Assembly (NCBI RefSeq): GCF_037392515.1
Contig: NC_090288.1
Location: 6,999,501-7,063,500 of the forward strand
Length of the DNA stretch: 64,000 nucleotides
Direction of reading: 5' to 3'
Source: Haliotis asinina
Taxonomy: Eukaryota; Mollusca; Gastropoda; Lepetellida; Haliotidae
Each line of letters begins with the position of its first letter. Positions within the stretch are counted from its first letter, which is position 1. The position numbers and the translations under genes were made by a program. Below are positions 12,834 through 26,700 of the stretch, piece by piece. The notes under the pieces were generated by a model, which had not been told where the DNA came from, ran no database searches, and worked only from the letters and a program-made list of their open reading frames with translations.

Positions 12834-15172
12834 CCATGTAGAACTCAGAGATATGGCAACATTTAAAAACAGACTTGTCTGTGTGTCCATGGCAAATTAT
12901 TATGTTATTATGTTATATTATTCTACAATATAGCCAAAAACAGATTACTAAGTGCAATGAATATTTTGAATGATAGAATATAATGGAATTTAATGTAACA
13001 GTGTCCTGTGTCCATACTAATCCTTGAATCCCCGCCTTGATCATCTTGTGTATTGTCTGGGAAGGGGAGAGATTTGGACAATAAATATTTATCATTTTTG
13101 TCCAACAGAAATACATTTCAACCTCTTCCTCTTGAAAAACGCCTCAACAAGAAAGTGTGAAGAAAACATGAGACAGTTGGTGAGGTGAGATTTTCTGGGT
13201 GCTTCATTCATTTCATTAACCTGAGCTTTTCACCTTCAACCAAGAAGTGCACACATCCACTGAGATGATGACAAAATATGGACTGGTATATATAACTGGC
13301 CATATATTCCTTCTATCAATTATTGAGTGTCCTGTGTGTACACCTCAGTTTTGAGGGTTTACTGCAGCCAACACGTAATGCATATTTATTTGAGAGTATG
13401 ACAGAAATCAATGACTAAGTCAGCCCACTACAGTAGATATGTACACCTGAGTGTAGGTTACAATTTTACAGTTTTAGTGGCCTTGAGGCTATTACCTCTC
13501 TTACTGCAATCATATGCTATGAATTACAGATTCAGTTTTCGCAAAAATTTGAACTTGTATTTCCAAGACAATGTTTGAGTGTACCAGCTAAGTTATCATG
13601 CAAATAAAGTAACAAATTGACAAACAAAAACAACAGATCATTTGAAGTCAGCCATAAACTGTATCAACACAGTCATATTCATATCTACAGTCTTAAATAC
13701 AACAATACAGAGAAACCTGGATGGACAGAAGCACCTCACCTAATTTAATGTTAAGTGTAGAAATAGTTCATCCTGAAAATGAAAAGAAAGCAATGGCACA
13801 TAGGAAAGATAAATATAAATACAAACAATTTCTACTCCTAAATAAACCACATAAGGTCATCTCAAAGGAAACTATTATAACAGATATACATTGTCAGCTG
13901 TAGACCTTACTCTCTAGTCTAACCATCCAATGCTCAAGTCGTGTGCTGCCGTCAAAATTTTAGATTCATGATATTCACTAGGATCATCAGAAAATAAATC
14001 TTTACTTTCATCAGAAAATAAATCTTATACATTGAAATATTCTAGAAATATTTTGTATGATGTAATGCTAACCAAATGTTTGAATGGGATGTGTTCATTT
14101 GAATTCAGAGCACCAAGCTTCTGGCTGAAATCTCACAACTGATGATTGGTTCATTAACGGTGAACTGTCATAAAAAAAATTGGTAAGCATCATTTTTAAG
14201 AAGATTCCTCTTCAGCTTGATATTGCAGGTAAGGATACAACGGTTTTCCATTGTATTTTCATTTTACTTAAAAACTGCTCAAACTGCATTTGCAAACATC
14301 ACATCCAAAGTAAAATGATGCAACTTGATACTTTCACAAAATCACTAATACATCATGACTTCATAATATAAACCTTCTGGAGTCTTTGAGAAATATGCAG
14401 TCATGACTTGTCAGTAAGGGAAGTGATTTTTCTCAGAATTAAACATGCTTTCATGCCCTGACAACTTCTAAGTCATGTTCCATCGTCAATTGTTTCAAAC
14501 ACTGAAACAGAAGTTACGAAATCATTTGTGTTCCATTATAAGAAAATGTGATCAACAGCTTGGTCGTTTAGTCACTTTGACCAATTTATTATTATTTCAA
14601 TTGACTGAAACAATACTACACCAAAAACCACATTAACCTGCCATAATATCATAAGACAGATAATCACCACTCTCAATGAACACAGACACCAATAAACACA
14701 AACCTATACAGAGACACAGATGTACTCAGTAAGAATGATCATAGCTCTTCATGTACACAAGTAGGTTAGTAGCACCACAGCCTGACAATGAACTTTCCAC
14801 AATCTTCAATTGAGAGTAATCTCAATCATTTACTATGAAACAGGAATCAATTTCTATTAAATCTTGTTCCATATTTTTAACATTCCACAAGTCAGTCAAT
14901 ACTGCCCCAGCTCTAGTGACTAAGTACAATGTATTCCCTTGTCATGTTATCCCTTGATACCCCAATATCAAACCAATGGTATGAGGTACCAGTAACTAAC
15001 CGTATCCCACAAAATATAGCTATTATTTTTGCAATAAAAGACAAAAAACTAGTCAGTGTTGAAAATAACATTTGGATGAAAATGGTTAATTTGCAAAATG
15101 AATCACTTTTATGATTATTCCTGTTATTACTCAGATACATTGTTCCTGTTAGTCTCTCATGCAAACAAGAAA

Positions 15173-15741
15173 GTTAGAGCACAGGCAAATACGTTCATCC
15201 AGTGTGGGTGGCCAGTAAGCAACAGTTAGAACACAGGCAAATACTTTCATCCAGTGTGGGTGGTCATTATGCAACAGTTAGAGCACAGGCAAATACGTTC
15301 ATCCAGTGTGGGTGGTCAGTAAGCAACAGTTAGAACACAGGCAAATACTTTCATCCAGTGTGGGTGGTCATTATGCAACAGTTAGAGCACAGGCAAATAC
15401 TTTCATCCAGTGTGGGTGGTCAGTAAGCAACAGTTAGAACACAGGCAAATACTTTCATCCAGTGTGGGTGGTCATTATGCAACAGTTAGAACACAGGCAA
15501 ATACTTTCATCCAGTGTGGGTGGTCAGTAAGCAACAGTTAGAGCACAGGCAAATACGTTCATCCAGTGTGGGTGGTCAGTAAGCAACAGTTAGAGCACAG
15601 GCAAATACGTTCATCCAGTGTGGGTGGTCAGTAAGCAACAGTTAGAGCACAGACAAATACTTTCATCCAGTGTGGGTGGTCAGTAAGCAACAGTTAGAGC
15701 ACAGACAAATACTTTCATCCAGTGTGGGTGGTCATTAAGCA
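15173..15741. repeat. Minisatellite, about eleven units of 52 bp
   Basis: Units contain gttagagcacaggcaaatac and catccagtgtgggtggtca. Two variants differ at the end (gtaagcaaca or ttatgcaaca) and tend to alternate, suggesting growth by duplication of a two-unit block. Copies are almost identical, so the array is young. Confidence 0.95.
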
Positions 15742-17237
15742 ACTCTGATGCTTCCTAAATCGGTTCATTCCCATCATGACTGCTCCCAGCTTGCTCTTGT
15801 CACTTGATAAAAGATACACTTGACTTCTAATCATGAAAGGTTGGCCCAGGAAGTCTCCTTTACAAGTTTATTTTAAACAGTAGTCAAACAGAGAGCAATC
15901 ACCTATACAGGTACAGTTTATTAAGTGTAGGGGTGCTCCATTATATTTTTAGGTTCACAAGTATTGGGAGTAGTCATAATGGGAAGATGCCCCTAAATTT
16001 TGTCCAATTCGGCATGTCAGTCTGACACTTGACAGCATGAACTACACAGATTATATAACATTGAAGAATGTATTGTTTGTGGAACTCTAGTATTTGGCTC
16101 AACACTAAGATATAATGCACTGTCACAAGAACAAAGGACCAGGTTCTGTCATGTTCTCACAACAGAACTTCTACTTCCCTATAAAACAACGGCACTCATA
16201 TTCTGGTATCAAAACTTCCCAAGCAATGGATAATTTGGCATGGAAAGGTGTGTCAATTTCAATGTGATCCTTGCTACCATATATTTGACCAATTAAAATA
16301 TTTTAACAAAATGTTAGGATGGTAACATTATGTATAACATTTTTAATAGACATTTAATTAAATTAACATATTTCTCAACAACTGCATTAACACACACCAA
16401 CACATTATCTAAATCTGTGCACCAACAGTTTTAAAGGCCTTATATACAAAACATGGTCAGGATCTTACCCTGTTGCTTCAGCTCAGTGGGACTGTCTATG
16501 TGACTTTCATAAACACACCAACAGGCAACAAGCACTTGCCGAATATCCAGACACCAGTTAAACACATGATTCACATCACAGCTGAGCTGCTAATATTAAC
16601 CTCATTGTTACAAAATGAAACATCTACAGAAGTATATTTTTATGAATTCCAACTTTGACATAACTGTGTACACTACAACAATATTTTGTTAAGGAAGTTG
16701 CATACTAAATATCAGAATAACAAGAAATTGGTACATTTGGTATCATTTTGTAGCAAAATATGTCTCGAATCTAGTTATGGAATAAAAATAGCAAGTGACC
16801 ACGGCATTCAGTATCAATATGAAATAAAGCAGGAAAATATATTTTCAACTTCTCAAAAACAAAAAAAAAAGATTTGATTCATTAATGAAAAAGAAATGTT
16901 TATACCAAGATATTTTGTAAAATGATTTTTATGTTGAAAATTCACACTAGATTAATATTCAAATGGAAAAAAAATATATGATACCAGAGGGTATCAGAGG
17001 GTGACCCAAATTTCATTTAATAAGGGGAGGTAACTCTTGCCTGTGGTAAACCTCAGGATACATGCTTGTGTGGCCAAAACATCATGAAGTATGATTAGAA
17101 GCAAGAAACATGGAAATAACTGCATGAAATAAATATGTGCTTCTGCTGTCACATGCCATAGTATACAGTATGCGCACAAACCACGGTATCCAACCTTATT
17201 AAGGTCACATGAATCTATATTACAGCTGTGTAAGTGC

Positions 17238-17415
17238 AGTCTGTAAAAAATTATTTCAGGACCAGAGAATCCAGTGACTGACATCATGACCATTACTCGA
17301 CATAACAGAACAACAACTTGTATCAACCAAGTTAGCAATTCCAACTCCCTGCTATTGTTATTCACCTCTTAAACCAAGCAAGGGTTGCTGAAGACCAATT
17401 CTAACACTGATCGTC
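17238..17415 (-). repeat. SINE family B fragment
   Basis: It keeps ggaccagagaatccagtgac, gtatcaaccaagttagcaa and gggttgctgaagaccaattc. Confidence 0.7.
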
Positions 17416-18557
17416 ACATATAATTTACAATATTTCAAAGTAATCAGGTTAGTATTGTTTGCGAGACACAATGGCAGTTTCAGGAAAATCCCATCAATAT
17501 CACAGCTGAATCCTTGTCTTCATCATTTTTAAAACAACCACTGAAAGTATTCACATGTAACAGACAAATATCTCCACAAAAACAGAACACATTAAAAAAT
17601 AGTACAAAGTACAATCTGGAATGGGATACTTTCTGCATCACACTTTTCATAACCATGGCAACAATATGTTTTTACTGGGCAATCGTAATCATGTTCATCT
17701 TCAAATGTTATTACCTCAGAAGTCAACATGGTAATCTGAGTAATGTCCAACAGATTCATTCCTTGAAACCTCATTACAAGGATGAAGACAGAGTGTAAGA
17801 CTGAGAGACAGCTAGACTGACAACAGTGTGGGAGTTATCTATGGGTGTACTAGAAAAATACAAAAAGCAATCACCTATCTGTCCCTTCAGCTATGTTTTT
17901 ATTATTTATGTTTACAGATCTGCCTACAATGACAAAAAAAAATGCCGCTAGGAAAAAGAAAATGGTCTCCTGAAATCCACCATGCCCACAAGATATTGTA
18001 TCAAAGACAATGTGAGCTGGTAAATAGAAAACAGAATTATACAGACTCCACTAAACGAAAAACAAAGTCCCAGTTAAAACTCTGACTGCTGATGATCAGT
18101 ACTGTGTCTAGACAGAGCCAAAGAAATAAAATGGGAACAAATCTTTTTCCCAACAACTGACAGCTAAATGTGATTAGAAAATAAAAAAATACTAAGTCTG
18201 GTTGATAAGTATTGACATTTTTCAAAATATGTGAAAACCTAACAAAGAAAAACAAAGTTTGTGTGACTTTACAGCTAAAACTTTGGCTGAGAAGATACAA
18301 CATACAACCAACCATCACAAAGTTGAAGTTCTCTGTAAATACTTTAAGTTATCTGATGTCTGACACATGAGCTAACAAATTACTTACTGAAGAATACCTT
18401 TTATAACAGTACATTTGACACATCAGTGTTTAACACAGTGTTGTTTGACCACATGTGGATGTGAAACACAAGGTAGCCATGGTTACAAGAACCTGGAAAT
18501 GCCATCCAGAAACAAGGAATATCACATAGTGGTCTGACCGAGCCATATCTTGAAATT

Positions 18558-18694
18558 GTTACATGATTGGTGGAGATGTCAAAGAATCTAGTACTTCCTT
18601 ATACACAGATCAGCTCTACTGCACCTGGGACCATATACGTCTACGATCTGGGTACCATGCCTGTCTAAATCGTTACATGATTGGTGGAGATGTA
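18558..18694. repeat. Short direct repeat
   Basis: The string gttacatgattggtggagat occurs at 18558 and again at about 18672, with related cccagat/agatca sequence nearby. It is probably a local duplication of about 115 bp that has diverged. Confidence 0.5.
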
Positions 18695-19484
18695 CTACTA
18701 ATACCCAGATCCAACTCTTCTACACCAGGTAAAACACTGATACTACAATCTACCACAATACAAATATTTTTATAATGATTATTCATAGCTTCACTCTTGG
18801 CACCACTTTCAGTATTTTAAAGTTATTCTGTTATCTATCTGTAGCTGCCTTGACCAAACAGAGTGCTACTTGAGTCCGACTTTCAACTAGTGGCTAATGT
18901 AGCAGGCTGTATGACTGAGTTGAGTTGGGGTCCAAAGACCAGGCAGTACACACAACATTTCTTTACACAGTAAACACCCCTTCAAACTTTCACATAATAA
19001 ATAATTTTTATCATACAACGGGTAGTGTTCTCGGCAGGATAAAGCCAACGGATACAGATGCAAATTAGAGAGGTCGTATGCAAATTTTAGGGACTACTTT
19101 CACACTGTAAACAAACATTGCATCATGCCCATCTATCCCCGATCATGTCCAGATTGACTGCCATGGGTACGGTACTGTGAGTGCCTTCATGGGAGAAAAT
19201 TTGTTTGTTTTTTGTCATTTTTCAAACTATGTTCATATTTGTTGACAACAATACGCCCTTTAACATAAAAACGGACTGGGAACTACATGCCGTAATGCAG
19301 TCAAATGAGTGATCAGTAGAAAACTGCGTAGAAAACAGAGCTTGTGACATCACGTATTACTACCCACATATCTGTGACGTCATATATGTGCGAGCACATC
19401 TCAGGAAGTTTAGTTTCATGATCTGTGGCAAATGAAATCACATTTTTTCATATTTTAAAGTAAGAATGACATTGTATGATAAAC

Positions 19485-19633
19485 AGGTTATCACACTCTT
19501 GTGTTTTGGGAATGGTTAATATATTGCATTGGGAATAAACACTACGTATTTAACTCGCCAAGGTTCGCTAAATACAATGTAAATTCCCAATGCGGGATAT
19601 TAACCATCCCAAAACACACTCACGTGATAACCT
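19485..19633. mobile_element. Foldback (palindromic) MITE-like element
   Basis: Two arms of about 52 bp starting aggttatcac and ending gtgataacct enclose a short spacer that is itself partly palindromic (gtattta and taaatac). Matching blocks include gtgttttggga, ggttaatat and gcattgggaat. The 149-bp unit would form one long hairpin. No coding capacity; target duplication not clear. Confidence 0.7.
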
Positions 19634-20467
19634 ATATATACCCTAGCAAAATGCAAGACCTTGTTAAATGAAGAACTTGAAAAGATGGGCTTCAAAATAC
19701 TTGATGCTTTCATAAAATAGTTTAAAGACACCTGTCCCTGATCACAGCCTCCAAAAACATGAAAACATTGACAAAGGGAACGGTTGTGCTCCAGACACGA
19801 CAAGAAGATGGCCGGATAAACACGCTCACCTCTATCCCCCATTATATGTTGAGATATATGGGTAGTTTAGAACAAAAGAGTTGAGTTTTAAACAGGTTTG
19901 CATTGACTATTTCTCACAGGTGAATAATGTTGTAAAATTGAAAAGTATGACAAAAGTTATGACACTATTAATGAGTTATCACAGGGTGGACAGGCATCCT
20001 ACACATCTGCTAAACCCATGTGCTTCCCATAAATCGCTTCAAGAAAAACACTTGTGTTTTACTACAAGCTTACTAGACTACTGCTTACTAGACTAGAGTT
20101 CACAATAGCTTCACATACTGACATGTGATATCGAGACAAATGTCTGCACATTTCATATCCTTGCTGTTTGACAGTGAGGCCTTGGCCTCTGAGCTGTCTT
20201 CAGTTCACATTGCTTTCAATGTAAGTAACTATTCCTGAAAGCCTGTGTGTGCACAATGTCTTGACAGAACAAAAGTCAAGGCTTGGAATAACCCCAAAGG
20301 TGAATATTTAAGATTTATATATCACAGGATAGCTCAAGGTCACCAAGATGGCACTGATCTGGCGCCAGTCACCATCTATCCAGTGCTTAACTCCTCCACT
20401 GCTTCCTGTTGTCCTTGACCTTGACAATCTTCAAAACACATCATCCTTCACTTTTGCACGACATTTC

Positions 20468-20728
20468 TCACCGCTTCCTGCTGTCCTTGACCTTCATGCT
20501 CTTGATGAGTTTTTCAACGAAGCGGATGAGGTCCCTGGTGGTGCTGGTCTTCATCTTGGGCCAGTCATCCATGGACTCTGGTCCGTGTCGGGACAGGACC
20601 TCCTGGCGCACTGATTGGTGTGTGAGGTGAGACAGGAGACGTTCCAGGAGACTCTGTTGGAGGCTGCTGGAGATAGGATGCAGCTTGATGATCACTCGGG
20701 AGGCGTACTCCAGCAGGTACTTTACCCC
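20468..20728 (-). CDS. PTPDC1: PTPDC1-like exon 13 (last coding exon)
   Basis: Begins GVKYLLEYASRVIIKL after acceptor cctgaccag, and ends MKVKDSRKR followed by a stop at 20468-20470 (residues 542-627). It is a helical C terminus with a basic tail. The position of the poly(A) site is not clear; see the entry for the AT-rich region below it. Confidence 0.87.
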   Translation of the reverse strand, partial: GVKYLLEYASRVIIKLHPISSSLQQSLLERLLSHLTHQSVRQEVLSRHGPESMDDWPKMKTSTTRDLIRFVEKLIKSMKVKDSRKR

Positions 20729-23700
20729 CTGGTCAGGAAGAACAATGGGATAACATGTATGTTTGCTGTTCTATGCGGATGTACCATACGGATCATCTAT
20801 AAAAGATAAGGCACGGTCATCAATATCCCCTGCCACAGAATTGTGTTCCTATTTGGTTGCTAAGTTTCAACACCACCACAACATTCATGTCCTGAAAACA
20901 CACACCACACGTCGTTTCCCCATCTATAATGGTTACAGAGAAAATCCCTTCCCATTGACGATACCATGTAGTGAGTCAAGATATGCGTACCAAGGGCCAT
21001 AACTCCATAACAAATTCTGAAAAGGTATCAGTTTTCAAATTTCATAAATGCAGTTGAGAGGTGACTGACGGGGATAGGCAGCTGACTTTGTGTGCTGCTG
21101 ATTAGGTGCCTGTCTGATCCTGGGAGTGTGGGTTCATATCTCAGATGGGACTCAACTCCAAAAAGTACTCGAATTTGTACTTTGCTAAGAAAGTGTAACA
21201 TTTAACATAACAGATGTAACATTTGACCACTTTCTGTATGGCATTGTGTAATCACAGCTTTCTGCCATGGGACCCATGCCAATTAACACTTATAAGAGGG
21301 GTACACAAAGCCCACGGTCTAGACCGCCTTTCATTTTTGTGGAAATCACGGTGGCTGAGCGGGTTAGGAGGTTGACTTTGTGTGCTGTCAATTCGGTGCC
21401 TGACTCTGAGAGTGTTGTTTCAAATCTTGGATGGGACTCAACTAAAAAAAGTACTAGAATTTGTACTTTACTGAGAAAGTGTAATTCCGAATATAACATA
21501 TGTTACATTTGACCACTTTCTAAATGGCAATGTGTAATCATGCATCGGACATATCAGTACACTCTCCTTCCATTCTTCCACACAGTCAGATTTACAACTT
21601 TCAACACTAATTGTTTCAGGATCCCAGAGACTTATTATAGTTGGAAGCGCATTTTTATATATTAACAATATGGACATAGGGGGTATTTTAGTTGATTGCT
21701 TCAAAAGTCATGGACAACCCATTTTGTGATGTCCTGCCACACAGCAGTCATGTTTTCAGATGTTATGAGTTTCTCCTGGGTGACATTGGTTGCTGACACA
21801 AACATGAACACGTCTCACCTTCTCCACCTTGTACAGAGCATCCAGTGGGGGTTCACTGCTCCCCAGCAGGGTCAGCAAATCCTGAGCTGACAAAGCAGGC
21901 TCCTGAAAACATGCCACATACACAATCCCAGGTGGGTATCTTTGGATGTTAAACACACTAATATGTTGACTGCCTATCATGAGTAGACTTGTAGCATCAG
22001 TTCTGGTAAAAGTTGTCACTACGTGTTTTCTTGTAGCTATGTCAGTGGTATTTTAAAACAAGTTTCACATGTTGGCAAACAGGCACAAGAAGCATTTGTC
22101 TACTTCACTAGCCATCATGAAGTTTAGCACGATCTATGGTTATCGCATTTCCTGCAGAAAAAAGATTGCCATGCACACCTCAATTATGCAATATATCTGT
22201 GTTTCTATGAAGCAGTGGTGACATCAGCTGTGCCAGTCACAAGAGACTGAAAATGATCAAACCTTGGTGCTAGTCCAGCCCCTTGAGGGGACTGAGGATG
22301 ACCACATCTTGCTCTATACTCTCAGCTCATCCACCCTCTCCCACATGAAGAGAGTGAGGACCACCACATCCTGCTACTTACACTCAGCTGGTCTACCCAC
22401 ATGAGGAGACTGAGGACGACCACATCCTGCTACTTACACTCAGCTGGTCCATCCACATGAGGAGACTGAGGACAGCCATGTCCTGTTACTTACACTCTAG
22501 CAACTTGCACATAAGGAGACTGAGGACGACCACATCCTGCTACTTACACTCAGCTGGTCCATCCACATAAGGAGACTGAGGACAGCCATGTCCTGTTACT
22601 TACACTCTAGCAACTTGCACATAAGGAGACTGAGGACGACCACATCCTGCTACTTACACTCAGCTGGTCCATCCACATAAGGAGACTGAGGACAGCCATG
22701 TCCTGTTACTTACACTCTAGCAACTTGCACATAAGGAGACTGAGGACGACCACATCCTGCTACTTACACTCAGCTGGTCCATCCACATGAGGAGACTGAG
22801 GACAGCCATGTCCTGTTACTTACACTCTAGCAACTTGCACATAAGGAGACTGAGGACGACCACATCCTGCTTCTTACACTCAGCTGGTCCATCCACATAA
22901 GGAGACTGAGGACAGCCATGTCCTGTTACTTACACTCTAGCAACTTGCACATAAGGAGACTGAGGACGACCACATCCTGCTACTTACACTCATCTGGTCC
23001 ATCCACATGAGGAGACTGAGGACGACCACATCCTGCTACTTACACTCATCTGGTCCATCCACATGAGGAGACTGAGGACAGCCATGTCCTGTTACTTACA
23101 CTCTAGCAACTTGCACATGAGGAGACTGAGGACGACCACATCCTGCTACTTACACTCATCTGGTCCATCCACATGAGGAGACTGAGGACGACCACATCCT
23201 GCTACTTACACTCAGCTGGTCCATCCACATGAGGAGACTGAGGACGACCACATCCTGCTACTTACACTCAGCTGGTCCATCCACATAAGGAGACTGAGGA
23301 CAGCCATGTCCTGTTACTTACACTCTAGCAACTTGCACATAAGGAGACTGAGGACGACCACATCCTGCTACTTACACTCAGCTGGTCCATCCACATGAGG
23401 AGACTGAGGACGACCACATCCTGCTACTTACACTCATCTGGTCCATCCACATGAGGAGACTGAGGACAGCCATGTCCTGTTACTTACACTCTAGCAACTT
23501 GCACATAAGGAGACTGAGGACGACCACATCCTGCTACTTACACTCAGCTGGTCCATCCACATGAGGAGACTGAGGACGACCACATCCTGCTACTTACACT
23601 CATCTGGTCCATCCACATGAGGAGACTGAGGACGACCACATCCTGCTACTTACACTCAGCTGGTCCATCCACATGAGGAGACTGAGGACGACCACATCCT

Positions 23701-26700
23701 GCTACTTACACTCAGCTGGTCCATCCACATAAGGAGACTGAGGACAGCCATGTCCTGTTACTTACACTCTAGCAACTTGCACATAAGGAGACTGAGGACG
23801 ACCACATCCTGCTACTTACACTCAGCTGGTCCATCCACATGAGGAGACTGAGGACGACCACATCCTGCTACTTACACTCATCTGGTCCATCCACATGAGG
23901 AGACTGAGGACAGCCATGTCCTGTTACTTACACTCTAGCAACTTGCACATAAGGAGACTGAGGACGACCACATCCTGCTACTTACACTCAGCTGGTCCAT
24001 CCACATAAGGAGACTGAGGACAGCCATGTCCTGTTACTTACACTCTAGCAACTTGCACATAAGGAGACTGAGGACGACCACATCCTGCTACTTACACTCA
24101 GCTGGTCCATCCACATAAGGAGACTGAGGACAGCCATGTCCTGTTACTTACGCTCCAGCAACTTGCACATGAGGAGACTGAGGACGACCACATCCTGCTA
24201 CTTACACTCATCTGGTCCATCCGCATGAGGAGACTGAGGACAGCCATGTCCTGTTACTTACGCTCCAGCAACTTGCACATGAGGAGACTGAGGACGACCA
24301 CATCCTGCTACTTACACTCAGTTGGTCCAGCCAATCCCACATGAGGAGACTGAGGACGACAGGATCCTGCTCCTGTGCAATCACACTCCAAGCTTCATCA
24401 GTCTGATTCAGTGCTTCCTGTGACACAAAACACAAGTTATATATGTATATGTTCAAGTCATGTGTGATCGACAACCTTTAAGATCACAGTAGCATTGTGT
24501 CCTGAAACTGTTGTAAGGGTCAGGTGAAAAGATTAGCACAGCAGCCAAGTGAATGAGTGAATGAATTTAGATTATGCTGCTTTTAGAAATAGTTGAGCAA
24601 TATCACAGCAGGGGACACCAGAAATGAGCTTCACACATTGTACCCATGTGGGGAATCACACCTGGGTCTTTGGTGTGACAAGCAGACACTTTAACCACTA
24701 GGCTACCCCACTGTAGTCAAGATGATTATCCCATTATGGTCAAAACCCACACACATTTAACAAAGGTTAATAGTAGTCACTGCACCAAGATCACTTTGTG
24801 TATTACAACACAGAACCCTTGACAAGTTGCTTGAAGTTACGGACCACTTGGAACTCATGACAATTAATGACTTTCCTGAGGATAAGGTTTCAACAAACAT
24901 ATATTCGTCTTTCACCACTTATATACATGCTCTGTCGACAGGTATCCTGGAAATATTCTCCTTCAGTGCCAATACATAATTTCACATTGTCCCATGTCAA
25001 AAATAAAACAGATATCCCTGAAGAAGCCACTGGATTATGTTATTAGCACATTGCTCACATTTTCAAGTGTGTCTATAACAACAATAATAGTCAATTTATA
25101 TAGGTTATATATTCATGTCAGTGACACATTCAAAGTGCACAAAAATGTTCTGGCGTTTAAGCAGAAAAACCAACAAATAAGCCAACTAACCTCAAAATCA
25201 GCCACTTTCTTCAGGACAATATCAGAATAGTCTGTCTCAATTAAGGCCTCCACAATCCAGAGAGATGGATCTTCAGGTGTTGACCCATAAGGGCTGGTTG
25301 ATGTGTAGCTCTTGCCTGAGCGAGAGTCTCTACCAAAGCCAGATGTACTTGCACTATCCTTCGCTTCAACTGTGTTATCACTGACAGAGTTATCTGACCC
25401 TGATAGGGTTCCCTCGGAATTTGACTTTCGATGAATTTTTCTGTTTTCAGCGATATGATCATCGTCTGTTTTGTTGTTAGCACCTTTCTTTTTATGACCT
25501 TTGCCATTTTCATTGCCATTAATAGCATTGTCTTTGAAATCTTTTTGTTTCAAATCTTCAAAATGTTCACTCATGGCAGTCTCAGATCCCACTTCATCAG
25601 ACAGGGCATTTCCATTAGAACATACAGATATCTGGGAACTTAAATCAGTTGCTAGGGAATTACCACTAATTGTTCTTTTAAGTATGTCAGACTGTAGATC
25701 TGACATGGTCAAAGTACTTCGGGTCTTGTGGAGAGAGTTACCTTTTGAAGCAAGCTCTAGCAATCGTTCACAACACACATACACAATCTGCAACAGACAA
25801 ACAAGATGAGAGTGGGAAAGGGTTGCTGTACAGCCTTGAGAGTGGTCATATTTTATCGGAAGGAGGGGGATTTGAGAGATGGTGTTACCTTTAGAATTCA
25901 GCACCACACACACTTTCCAGAACCCTATGATGTAAGCTGTGAAATGTAGTACCAAGATATACTAAATGCTACTTTGCAACATAAGCAAAATGGTGGTTGG
26001 GGTCATGAGATGAGTAAAACCTGCTCTCAGTGTCCATAATAATGGTTTGGGGAAACATACAGTAAAATGCTTAAGGGTACATCACTTTCTATAAATGTAC
26101 ACATATACTGACAAACTGTACCTACTTTTGGAATATACTTGAGTTTCTTGGCTTCAAACCCGTGCAGTATATGTTGTTGACGATTGAGAAACTGACGCAG
26201 TGAGAACTCATGAGCATCTGGATCTCTGGAAGGTGATTAAATAAACAATTGTATTGATCAGTGACATGAAATGAATGAGTGAGTGAGTGAGTTGAGTTTT
26301 ACACAACAATTAGCAGCATTCCACCACAATATCAACATTCCACCACACTTTCAAACTGAAAGACACCAAATACTGGCTTCACACATTATACCCACAAGGA
26401 GAATTGAACCTGTGTCTGTGGTGTGACAAGCAAACACTTTAACCACTGGGCTACCTTACTGCTCCTTGTGTGATGAAACAATTCTGATGATATGGTTGCC
26501 TTTCCATGACATGACAATAAGCAATGTACATGAGTCATGGGTGAATCAAGTATGGTTAATGGACGAATAACAAACAGGTTACTGATAAGCGTGTTAGATA
26601 TGTAAGTTACAGGTGTGTGAGTTATAGGTGATAGTTACTAATGGGAAAATTACAGGTGAGTGAGATACAGGTGTGTGCATTATTGGTGTGTGAGTTACAG

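Larger units (their letters stand above)
5900..20467. other. AT-rich, SINE-poor region with minisatellites; possible long 3' UTR
   Basis: No protein-coding gene is recognised. The region is more AT-rich than its flanks and almost free of the SINEs that crowd the rest of the window (copies only at 10693-10856 and 17238-17415). It holds several minisatellites and a foldback element. At its low end the minus strand has two AATAAA signals (plus tttatt at 6146-6151 and 6171-6176), so a minus-strand transcript, perhaps the 3' UTR of the phosphatase gene, could end near 6.1 kb. A plus-strand aataaa near 6254 complicates this. Confidence 0.35.

Noticed and set aside
12461-12890. Open frames with repeated CTCNDDLYEDHMD
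   Set aside because: Translation of the 42-bp minisatellite; no start context or splice sites suggest a gene.
16994-17365. Minus-strand frame of 123 codons
   Set aside because: Its first half reads through a family B SINE fragment and the rest has no motif.
25431-25809. Plus-strand open frames within exon 10
   Set aside because: Shadows of the minus-strand phosphatase exon, which has family-specific sequence and matching splice phases.
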